Positions 1 through 7,861 of a DNA stretch of 16,249 nucleotides are shown here, piece after piece; the stretch's first letter is position 1; each line of letters starts with the position of its first letter. The notes below the pieces were generated by a model. It saw only the letters and a program-made list of their open reading frames with translations. It was not told the DNA's origin and did no database searches. Source of the DNA: Larix sibirica (lineage: Eukaryota; Streptophyta; Pinopsida; Pinales; Pinaceae); NCBI GenBank assembly GCA_004151065.3, contig NWUY0300025288.1, positions 43,894 to 60,142 on the forward strand, written 5' to 3'. The position numbers and the translations under genes are program-made.

Positions 1-890
1 GAAAATTCATCATTCATATAATAAATTTACGGGGGCTTGCATGATAATGATTGACAAAAAAGAAGTAATGTGGTGCATATGAACACAATCATGCAGGAGC
101 GAATGCACATTCCTTTTTCTATCGGTTTGGTTGTCCCCAAACTGCCACCAAGGATTTCCACATAAGATGATAACTCATTGCATAAAAAACATGTGCATGT
201 TCTTTTGTCTAAAAAAAAGTCAAATGCCCACAAAGAGCTATTGGTTCTAGGTAATTCCATTACAATTTTTTATTTTATTTCTATTTCTCATTTTTTTAAA
301 ATTTATAATAACAAATAAATAAAAATATATTGTATTATATTTTAAATGCATCATAATTACATATCATAGAGACTTCGCCTAAATAAAACTTGAACCCACC
401 ATCACCCAATGAAGATAGAACAAACCCTAACCCGCAACATTTAGATGCAAATGATGCAATTGATGTGGGGATTTAATGATTAAGAACCCTAATACAATAT
501 TTTAAAAACACCAGATATCCATCATGCCTTTCATTGGCTACATCATTTGAGACCATTATTACTTCCATTGTTAATTCCCAAGGCCAAATCTCTAATATTT
601 TTTATTACAAGGCTAGGATGTTTGAGTATTATATGATGGGTTTGGATAGAAACCATGTTAAATATATTCATATTTCAAAACAATAATTAATGACCTTGTT
701 TATTGACCCTAGAATCATAACACACCCTCGAGTGACAAAGAGCACATTTGCATGGATTGTTGCACCTTCCAACCTTTTATATACCACTGGATGCAGAGGT
801 GGTTCATGGTGTTTGACAGGCCCCCCTGTAATAATAGGAAGTTTACATTGTACTTAATTATAAAATTACAAGTTTAATTTGTTTTAGATC
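1..890. other. AT-rich intergenic DNA, no gene seen
   Basis: This stretch is AT-rich, with poly-A and poly-T runs around 265-345. It has no long open frame with recognisable protein character. A 77-codon minus-strand frame at 27-260 is open, but I do not recognise it and it is short enough to be chance. Telobox-like AACCCTAA strings occur near 425 and 486 without any other promoter signal. Confidence 0.5.
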
Positions 891-1330
891 ACCATGTCAA
901 CTACTTTGATATTAGTGAATTACAGGGGATTGGGTTGGGGGTCTACACAAGATTGAGAAAACCGTAGGCATTATCCATTAAGAGGGACTCAAAATCATAG
1001 GAAGAGGCCTACCCTTATTTCCCAGTATCCTCCCATTTCAAATAACATTCACTGGTCCTAAACATTCATTTCCACCTTGGGTCACACTTACTACAACATT
1101 CTACATTCATTGCATTATCAAACTAGGAGATTTCTTTTGGTGATGGTGGCGGTGTAGGGGTTGGGAATTCTAGCCATTCACCAAAGTATAACTAGGAGAT
1201 GTTACATGGACCTAGTTCATATCATCCTCATCAATGCTCAAGATGTGGGTAGACTTGTTATGAGTCAACCAAGGCTAGTGCACATGACAGTTTCATGAAG
1301 GAATTTAGGATAAAATCATCTCTTTGTACT
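891..1330 (+). pseudogene. Weak decayed coding-like patch, unrecognised
   Basis: Around 895-960 the plus strand reads NYRGLGWGS after a Met, which faintly resembles the opening of LINE endonucleases (WNCRGLG type). It is soon interrupted by TGA. From about 1080 to 1320 a plus-strand frame reads with protein-like composition (GDGGGVGVGNSSHSPKYN, then HPHQCSRCG), broken by several TAG codons. No domain can be named. These may be remains of an old retroelement or of unrelated genes, and a chance origin is not excluded. Confidence 0.2.
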
Positions 1331-1792
1331 ATATATATATGACTAGCTTTATATAAGCATATTAGTGTGTCATTATTTTCTATATCTAACTATTTTCTAT
1401 GTGTGGTTCCTACATTATGATAATACACCTCCATCACCTATAAATTCATCAATAAAAATTTCCATGGTTGATGAAACTGTTGCAACAATGTGTTCATTTG
1501 GTTGGCCTTGTACATGGGTATTATTGCACTTTAAGAAAGAATAAATTATTTACCTATCTTGTTATTTCCATATTCAATATAAATAAAGTGATTAATGATA
1601 GTTTAGTATGGTTGATGACAGCATTGTGCTATTTCCATGGATTGCCTCATCTAACACAATGCAACCTTCACCTTTTGGCGTGTGAACATCATTGACATCA
1701 TAGGTATCAAGTGCAAAGTTAAATCTTGTTTTAATTTGTCATCTTAGTTGTTATCTTATTTTGGATAATTTTCATGTCTCTATACTAATCTA
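1331..1792. other. Intergenic, nothing identified
   Basis: AT-rich sequence with a short TA run near 1331. The open frame at 1468-1695 (75 codons, plus) has no recognisable motif and a composition typical of chance translation of AT-rich DNA. I see no RNA gene or repeat here. Confidence 0.4.
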
Positions 1793-2437
1793 ATGTATTC
1801 AATAGTTGTATGTAGGTTGCACCATTTGTGTATAGTTCATTGCATCCATCTTTCCCTCCACATCCATCATATATGTCATTCCTCTCATAGTATAGTCCGG
1901 GTGCAGTCCTTGTCCACCTTGCCCCCACCATTGGAATCCCCCCCACATGCTTGTCTTACTCTAAATCTACATCTCATTGGGGTTTATCATCGCTCACCCT
2001 GGCCATGTAATACATACATTGTGGCTACACATGTTCACCCTACACTAGTCTACCCAGCTATAGCTCCCATTGCCCCATTTGTTGGATCCATTATTGTAGC
2101 AACTACTATTGTGTCTATTGTAGTTACATCTACAATGGTTTCATTTCTGATTTCTTCTACTAGATCCACTCCATCCCTTAGTGTATCCTCAAAGCATCAT
2201 ATCCAATTAAGTTCTTCAACTTGTAGCTTTGGGACCAAGGCACGCTTTTCAAAGAAAAAAGCATGGTGTGGTCTCAAAATATTAGGGTTAAATCATGTCT
2301 TGATTGATATGGTCATTTTTTTACTTTTCTTTCAATTTGTTGTTACATTGCCAAGGTCATATGGATATGGTATAATACTATCGGTGATGATGTATAATGG
2401 TGATACAACTCTTGACAAGGTAGGTGAGAACAATTAG
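1793..2437. other. Long open frame of doubtful meaning, with coding-like antisense
   Basis: On the plus strand 214 codons stay open, which is long for this base composition. The product is rich in Ser, Thr, Val, His and Pro and matches no family I know. The antisense strand also reads as protein-like. One minus frame (about 2235-2060) gives VPKLQVEELNWI and later FEDTLRDGVDLVEEIRNE. Another (about 2190-1850) is Asn/Gly/Trp-rich and ends near GGFQWWGQGGQG. Since the exon-like fragment at 2461-2852 is on the minus strand, the antisense reading may be the real one and the plus frame its shadow. The two readings cannot be separated without homologues. Confidence 0.2.
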
Positions 2438-2460
2438 GTTGTTAACACTTATCTACTTAC

Positions 2461-2852
2461 CTATGGTCATTTAAGACCATCTAAATCATCTCTAATACTA
2501 ATGGTCTCCATTAAATTCTCATGATTAGAATGGGACATAAAGTATCGTACCTTTGATGAGTGCTTCCTTGGCACTATTTTTAATTGGAGGTTTGTACCAA
2601 CAACTAGATTCATAAAGTGGTATATATGTTAACCCACTTTATAATCTTGAAATACATAACCAACCTTCTTCCATGTACAATCATCCCATGTCAAATATTA
2701 TCCTTTATTAACCATAAAACCAATCAGAAATTGATTTCCTTCATCATTTATTACTAATACATTGGGGGTTTTCTTTCCCTCTAAGAAATGTGCTAACCAA
2801 TAGTGTGTGCCCCATTCATTACCTTATGGGGGAACCATTTCATATGTGTTCC
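2461..2852 (-). pseudogene. Exon-like fragment of an unrecognised gene, decayed
   Basis: Read on the minus strand, about 392 nt stay in one frame and look like genuine protein: it begins NTYEMVPP, then GNEWGTHYWLAHFLEGKKT, later KKVGYVFQDYKVG, YHFMNLVVGTNLQLK and ENLMETISIRDDLDGL. Stops interrupt the frame after VPP, after VNKG, after DYKVG and at the end. The segment is bounded by a T-rich tract ending TTTGTAG (acceptor, AG at 2854-2853) and by ATAG followed by GTAAGTAG (donor, GT at 2460-2459), both consensus plant splice signals. I do not recognise the family and assign no function. It is most likely an internal exon of a decayed host or transposon gene. Continuation exons would lie below 2461, where further coding-like minus-strand sequence is seen. 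Confidence 0.45.
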
Positions 2853-3191
2853 CTACAAAAAAATGGAGTTCCAACATGTGAGNGGATGGAGAAAACACCG
2901 TGGACTATATACACTAACAACCACAGGAGATCATTACAGCATAAACATATGTATACATCGCTCTGTTATTAAAGCACAAAACCACTTATACATTTCTTGA
3001 AATCTGCTTTGGTATTCACAATTAAAATATCTATACAACGCTTATCTACTGCTTCGTTATTCACAATAAACATGTGTACACTACTAACCACAGGAATATA
3101 TTTCTACACTTCAGTAACTTCAGGAGCAATGAAATGGTTCAAATTCTTTCAACCGTATTATTCGCCATAACCAAAAGAATGCAATACTTAT
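2853..3191. other. Intergenic or intronic, nothing identified
   Basis: AT-rich sequence with one ambiguous base (N at 2883). Short related strings recur (ATAAACATATGTATAC near 2941, ATAAACATGTGTACAC near 3066), suggesting a decayed repeat. I see no gene. Confidence 0.4.
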
Positions 3192-3300
3192 CATATGCAA
3201 ACACTGCTTATGAGTATGTTAATCACCATGGACATATGCAAACACTGCTTATGAGTATGTTAATCACCATGGACATATGCAAACACTACTTATAACTATG
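3192..3300. repeat. 41-bp tandem repeat, 2.7 copies
   Basis: Two identical 41-bp units (3192-3232 and 3233-3273), each beginning CATATGCAAACACTGC, are followed by a 27-bp third copy (3274-3300) with three mismatches. Exact identity of the first two units points to recent duplication or slippage. Confidence 0.9.
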
Positions 3301-3390
3301 AAAGTACTGTAATGGTCCATCTTTAACAACCACTCTGACAACTAAGGAAAAATAAATAAATGCTGATTTTCAACTGATGTTTCTTGGAAG

Positions 3391-3546
3391 TCAAGATCGT
3401 TGATACCAATCGCCGGATGTGTTAGAAGTACTCCGCCTTCTGATTGGGGTGATGTTTCGAACAACTGTTGTGGCAGTGTTGGGGGTAGAAGAACTTTGAC
3501 TTTTAAGAGCAAATTGGGCCCAAGCCTGCGACTTCTCAAGGTTTAC
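3391..3546 (-). other. Possible terminal exon, unrecognised
   Basis: The minus strand has an acceptor-like AATTAATTAG at 3548-3547. It is followed by 51 open codons and TGA, reading VNLEKSQAWAQFALK, then a Ser/Thr-rich part and RNITPIRRRS, ending GDWYQRS. Base composition is less AT-rich than on either side. A different minus frame (3342-3539) is also open and equally protein-like, so the frame is undecided. No family is recognised. It lies downstream of H4 on the same strand, so any gene would have to start between 4250 and 3550. Confidence 0.25.
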
Positions 3547-4252
3547 CTAATTAATTAAGGGTGGGGAACGCCCTATTATTCAAGAAAGGAAAGAGCAAAA
3601 ACAATATGCCATTAAAGAGAACAAAGAAAACAGCTTAACGATCTTCATGACCAGCCTGGGTGTATTCGTGAAACACGCTAAAATAATATAGATATGTAAT
3701 GAAACCAACGTAATGACTCAGTAAACAATCAACTCCATTACCCTTCAAACAAAGGGCACATGAAAAGTGTACATTTTATGCCCTATAGAGAAAGCCATTA
3801 ATATAGTTTCCATGACAGTCTGAGAGCACAACCATGCCAATGGCCTGCATTGAAAGTACTGAGACCATAAAAATTTAGCAAACATAAAAGAAAGACCTAA
3901 ATGGGCACTAAGCACTCCATCATCAAAAAACCACAGTAATATTTACCAAAAGTTCGAAACCCTAACAGTATTTACCAAACCCTAAAAATCGGAAGAACTT
4001 TAATTACCATGTCTTCGAATCACAAATGTTTAAACATAACCAGACTATTCAACCATGTTCTCAGACATTAAAAAAATTACGGCGACCGCAGCCAGCAACC
4101 CTAGCCTAAGGCCCTTGTACGTACAACAAGTCCAACATTTAGGATCGATTCGACCTGCTTAACCATGTCTACACTATAAAATTGATAGAGAAAACGGCAA
4201 TACATACCAAATCATGTATCCCGTTTAAGTTCAAATTCCAAAACAAAAAAGG
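3547..4252 (-). other. No confirmed gene; minus-strand promoter and splice-like signals
   Basis: Two telobox-like AAACCCTAA strings lie near 3957 and 3978, and an AACCCTAG near 4098, of the kind common in plant 5' regions. On the minus strand there is a donor-like GTATGTA at 4207 and acceptor-like TTCAATGCAG ending at 3845. The latter is followed by 22 open codons (AIGMVVLSDCHGN and on). Another acceptor-like TTTTAG lies near 3680. This pattern suggests, but does not prove, a small spliced transcript unit between H4 and the exon candidate at 3391-3546. Confidence 0.25.
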
Positions 4253-4270
4253 TGGTGTCTAAAGACACCA
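4253..4270 (-). promoter_or_regulatory. Perfect hairpin 3' of histone H4, histone stem-loop-like
   Basis: In mRNA sense the sequence is GGTGTC, loop TTTA, GACACC, followed by ACC. That is a perfect 6-bp stem (7 bp counting the flanking T-A pair) with a 4-nt T-rich loop. The hairpin starts 32 nt after the H4 stop codon. The geometry (GG at the base, 6-bp stem, 4-nt U-rich loop, ACC after the stem) is that of the 3' stem-loop of animal and green-algal replication-dependent histone mRNAs. Seed plants are generally said to lack this element and to polyadenylate histone mRNAs. Differences from the usual consensus are a G at stem position 4, C-G instead of U-A closing the loop, and A as the last loop base. 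The hairpin is certain as sequence; its function is inference. Confidence 0.5.
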
Positions 4271-4302
4271 GTTCTTGACCGCAAGACTTTGCAAAGAGAA
4301 AT

Positions 4303-4900
<598 letters not shown>

Positions 4901-4912
4901 TATATATATAGA
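4901..4912 (-). promoter_or_regulatory. TATA box candidate for H4
   Basis: The minus strand reads CTATATATATA within this interval, a near-ideal TATA box. It lies about 290 nt upstream of the H4 start codon and just downstream of the cluster of histone-type motifs at 4968-5092, which supports it being the true core promoter. Confidence 0.55.
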
Positions 4913-4967
4913 GCATAAAGCCGAGGAATTAGATCGTTTGCTGGGTGCTTTAGTTGCATTGCGTCTA

Positions 4968-5092
4968 GATCCGTGGCGGTAAAGAATTTTGACCGTCCGA
5001 TGATCCATCGACGGACGTAAATCTTTTCCGGGCATTGAAATGGATCGATAAGAAGAGAGTCACGGACCGTCGGATCGAACGATATCAACGGT
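4968..5092 (-). promoter_or_regulatory. Cluster of histone-promoter-like motifs
   Basis: Within 125 bp there are repeated GATCC/GGATC and CCGTC/GACGG strings. CACGGATC (minus, 4975-4968) is one base off the plant histone octamer CGCGGATC. CCGTCC lies at 4993-4998 and GACGG at 5010-5014. CCGTCGGATC lies at 5067-5076. AACGG (the core of the mitotic MSA element) is at 5087-5091. Plant H3 and H4 promoters carry the octamer and CCGTCC-type elements that drive expression in dividing meristem cells. The cluster sits 55-180 bp upstream of the TATA box. Assignment is by motif resemblance only. Confidence 0.45.
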
Positions 5093-5368
5093 TATATTTT
5101 CGAGGGTTCAAGGGAAACCAAACCTAAATCCGGGGAATACGGAGCATGTGATTATCTTAATCTTATTATTAGAGGAATGTGTTTCTTGTGTTTTTCGCAT
5201 ACAAGTAATTGTATTTGGGAATGTTTGATGATAATATGGGAATGTATTGAACTTTTTAAATGAAAATATGGTGATTTTTCACAGTGAATTAACAAGTTTT
5301 TATATAGTTAACTACCATCATTAGAAATGGGTTTTACTATTTTATTTATATGTATATCACTTACGTTT

Positions 5369-5521
5369 GTTTTATTGTTTGTGCTGTTCAAAATGAATAT
5401 TAGTGTGTAGTTTATATATGTTTTATTGTTTGTGTTGTTCAAAATGAATATTAGTATGTAGTTTATATATGTTTTATTGTTTGTGTTGTTCAAAATGAAT
5501 ATTAGTGTGTAGTTTATATAC
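5369..5521. repeat. 51-bp tandem repeat, 3 copies
   Basis: Three full 51-bp units (5369-5419, 5420-5470, 5471-5521), each beginning GTTTTATTGTTTGTG, differ from one another at only one to three positions. Because 51 is a multiple of three, the minus strand shows a repetitive open frame (NNTNNKTYIN); this is an artefact, not a gene. The array ends 14 bp before LINE-derived sequence begins. Confidence 0.9.
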
Positions 5522-5534
5522 GTTTGATGGTTTT

Positions 5535-6119
5535 TAACATTTATATTGGCCTAGAAGAAGGATGTGGGAGCATACATCGTGAAATTGGGATATGAAATGT
5601 TAATGGGTGTGGAAGTCAATGGCAAGTGGTGGTGGTGGGAACCGATATGGAAGGTAAAAGCTCCAAAAAAGACAAAAATGTTCATGTGGCTCACACTCAG
5701 GTCTAAAACCCACCTCCTTCAAAAGAAAAATCACCATGGTCTCGGCATATGGGACATCTGTCACATCTTTAACAAATGTCCTTTTTCTCTTCAAGTATGG
5801 AAGGAAGTAGAATCTTAGATCGGAATGAAAAATATTTGGATATGTGACTTAGTGAAAGAAGGGCTCCATGCATGGTTTCAGAGAAGATAATTAAAAGCTT
5901 ACCAATCAATCCCCTTCCTTATGATTTGGGATTTATGGTTGGCTAGAAATGTAAAGCTTTTCGAAGGATGTACCTCGTGGACCTCGCGGGTTTATGCTAT
6001 TATGTGCGTGCTTGCAAAGGCCTGTAAAGGAGAGGTAAAAGAAAAGAGGGAAAGAATCATAGGGCCACTAAATACAGGCTGTGTGCTGCCATGGGCATTT
6101 TTCGATGGAGCTTACCAAT
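5535..6119 (+). pseudogene. LINE ORF2 fragment: zf-RVT, linker, start of RNase H (copy 1)
   Basis: A decayed 3' piece of a plant L1-type LINE ORF2. It reads VKLGYEML, WWWWEPIWKVKAPKK and FMWLTLRS (zf-RVT region), then HIFNKCPFSLQVWKEVE (end of the zf-RVT zinc site). After a stop at 5816 and a linker with MIWDLWLARNVKLFEG, it reaches PWAFFDGAYQ, the first motif of the RNase H domain with its catalytic Asp. There the RNase H reading stops and a second copy of the zf-RVT region begins. Relative to copy 2 it has lost 9 nt in the RSK-LLQ stretch and more around the first zinc cysteines. It is not functional. Confidence 0.8.
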
Positions 6120-6371
6120 TAACATTTATATGGGCTCAGAACAAGGATGGGGGAGCATGCACCGTGAAATTGGGATACGAAATGTTAATGAATGTGTAAG
6201 TCAATGACGAGTGGTGGTGGTGGGCACCGATATGGAAGGCAAAAGCTCCAAAAAAGACAAAAAAAGTTCATGTGGATCATACTCAGGTCTAAAATCCTGA
6301 CATGGGACCTCCTTCAAAAGAAAAATCACCAAGGTCCAAGCATATGTTATTTGTGCTGGCAGGCAGGAGAT
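6120..6371 (+). pseudogene. LINE zf-RVT fragment (copy 2 of a tandem duplication)
   Basis: This repeats the start of copy 1 at an offset of about 585 bp: AACATTTATAT, then KDGGACTVKLGYEMLMNV, a stop, and WWWWAPIWKAKAPKK. After a frameshift near 6260 it continues as ILTWDLLQKKNHQG and CYLCWQAGD. The two copies are roughly 90 percent alike by eye. Copy 2 retains the ILTWD segment and the C-x2-C of the zinc site that copy 1 has lost, so they decayed independently after duplication. Homology ends abruptly at about 6371. Confidence 0.75.
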
Positions 6372-7515
6372 GTGATGTCCCCAACCCCTAAACCAAGGCC
6401 AAGGTCACATGGGAACCCAAGGGGAAGGCTGAATGAGGGTGATGCACTGCAGAATAAGGGTAACTAAGGCTAGGCTAGCATGCCAAAAAGCTCATACAAT
6501 AAAACATTCATCCACTTTAATTTGAAATGCAAGCATACAATGTAGATCATTCCGCAACAAACATATTATGCAAGGTAAATGCAAGCATGAAATGCAACCA
6601 TATCTGAGTGAGCTATTAGCATGATTTGAAACATTAAATATCATATCTATTACAGCCATTTAAACTTTAAAATATTTAGATCTACGAGACACCATAAACA
6701 ATGTAAATAATTAGATCTACAGGCTGCCACAATCAACCATATTAATAGTGTTAAAAATCAGATCTACTGACTGCCACCTACAACCATATTAACATAAACA
6801 AAACCATATATGAAGGCTGCCATCTACAGTCATGTAAATGATAAATAAATCAAATCTCGTGACTGCCACCTACAGCCATGTAAATGACAACAAAATCGTA
6901 TCCATGAGCACATGTATATAATAGAAATTGCAGTAAATAAGCATATAACAAAATATTCATCTCAATGAAAAGAAACTAGCTTCAACAAGACAAAGTTCCA
7001 CCCAGCCATAGACATTCAATGCTTGTGCATCTTTCAACATGTCAGTCACCCTCGAGCTAAGGCCATAGATCCACAGAACATGTACTCTGAAACCAAAAAG
7101 TACGGTGCACTCATCTCAACACTAGGAACATTGCCACACAAAAACAATTGTATCTCAGTCATATATAAACCTTTTTTAATGAAACAATAAGTATTCCTTA
7201 CTGTAAACGATGTTCCAAACGCAATGGAACGGGTCTTGCAACCCATAAATGCTCAAAAATATCTAAACCATAACATATGGTTGCGCCCTTCTCAACACCA
7301 TGAGAATACCACAACTACACCTTTCACCATATCAACTTTCCCTTCCATCTACACTACCTGGTGAGTTATGAATCCCCTCGCTACCCAAGACCTCGGGATA
7401 TCACCACCCTCACCCCAAATTTACGAGCTAGATTAAACAGAGACAAGCAATGGGAGAAGGGCTCATGTTGTGTAAGCATAGATCAATCTTCAATCCCCAT
7501 TACAAGGTCTTCAAA
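6372..7515. other. Non-coding stretch interrupting LINE debris; possible LTR-like insertion
   Basis: The LINE reading stops exactly where TGATGTCCCCAACCCC begins, and TG is the usual 5' end of LTRs. No matching 3' end, target-site duplication or retroelement coding sequence could be found by eye, so this is only a possibility. Inside is a 46-bp degenerate tandem repeat (6640-6906). The open frame at 7046-7246 (minus) has no recognisable motif. The right edge is an ambiguous base at 7516. Confidence 0.35.
6640..6906. repeat. 46-bp degenerate tandem repeat, about 6 copies
   Basis: Units start near 6640, 6686, 6722, 6769, 6815 and 6861, spaced 46-47 bp apart except one shortened copy of 36 bp. 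The best-kept part is GACTGCCACCTACAGCCATG, followed by TAAATGA-type and ATCTAC-type strings. Units 4 and 5 are the most alike; earlier ones are more diverged. No flanking gene-like or CRISPR-like features; this is an old minisatellite. Confidence 0.75.
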
Positions 7516-7517
7516 NG

Positions 7518-7861
7518 ATTAAACTTTTCTTATGGTTGGGACTCCATGATAAGATACTTACTTGGCCTAATTTACTGAAGCGGGGCTACACTGGTCCAAG
7601 TCACTGTGTTTTGTGCTTGAGGGATGGAGAATCTACCTCACATTTATTTTGTTCTTGTCCTTTTATGATACAGACACTTGTCTTTCTCACGGCACATTAC
7701 AAAATCAGGGCCTGTGGAACAGGGTCCTCTTTTAATGAATCGTTGCTGATCTGGAGACGTTGTCATGGGAAGTGAGCACTCATTTACTGTTTATGCTGCT
7801 GGTTTATCTGGAAAGAACGTAATGCGGCGATTTTCAGTGATCGGTTCCCTCAACCAAGCGT
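7518..7861 (+). pseudogene. LINE ORF2 fragment: zf-RVT and linker
   Basis: The frame reads IKLFLWLGLHDKILTWPNL, then HCVLCLRDGESTSHLFCSCP. This gives the zinc ligands C-x2-C and H-x3-C of the zf-RVT domain that follows RT in plant LINEs. One TGA at 7773-7775 interrupts the same frame, which continues as ALIYCLCCWFIWKERNAAIF, the usual linker before RNase H. A frameshift near 7860-7900 then moves to the RNase H frame. It cannot make a full ORF2 protein because RT and endonuclease are absent. Confidence 0.8.

Noticed and set aside
423-440. Telomere-like AACCCTAACCC as an internal telomere tract
   Set aside because: Only about one and a half repeat units are present, too short for a telomeric tract.
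895-960. NYRGLGWGS as the start of a LINE endonuclease
   Set aside because: Only about nine residues resemble the motif and no further endonuclease motifs follow, so it is kept only as a weak coding-like patch.
5308-5493. Minus-strand ORF with NNTNNKTYIN repeats
   Set aside because: It is a by-product of the 51-bp tandem repeat, whose length is a multiple of three.
6640-6906. CRISPR-like regular spacing of the 46-bp units
   Set aside because: There are no unique spacers between identical repeats; the whole unit repeats with drift, and the DNA is from a plant nucleus.
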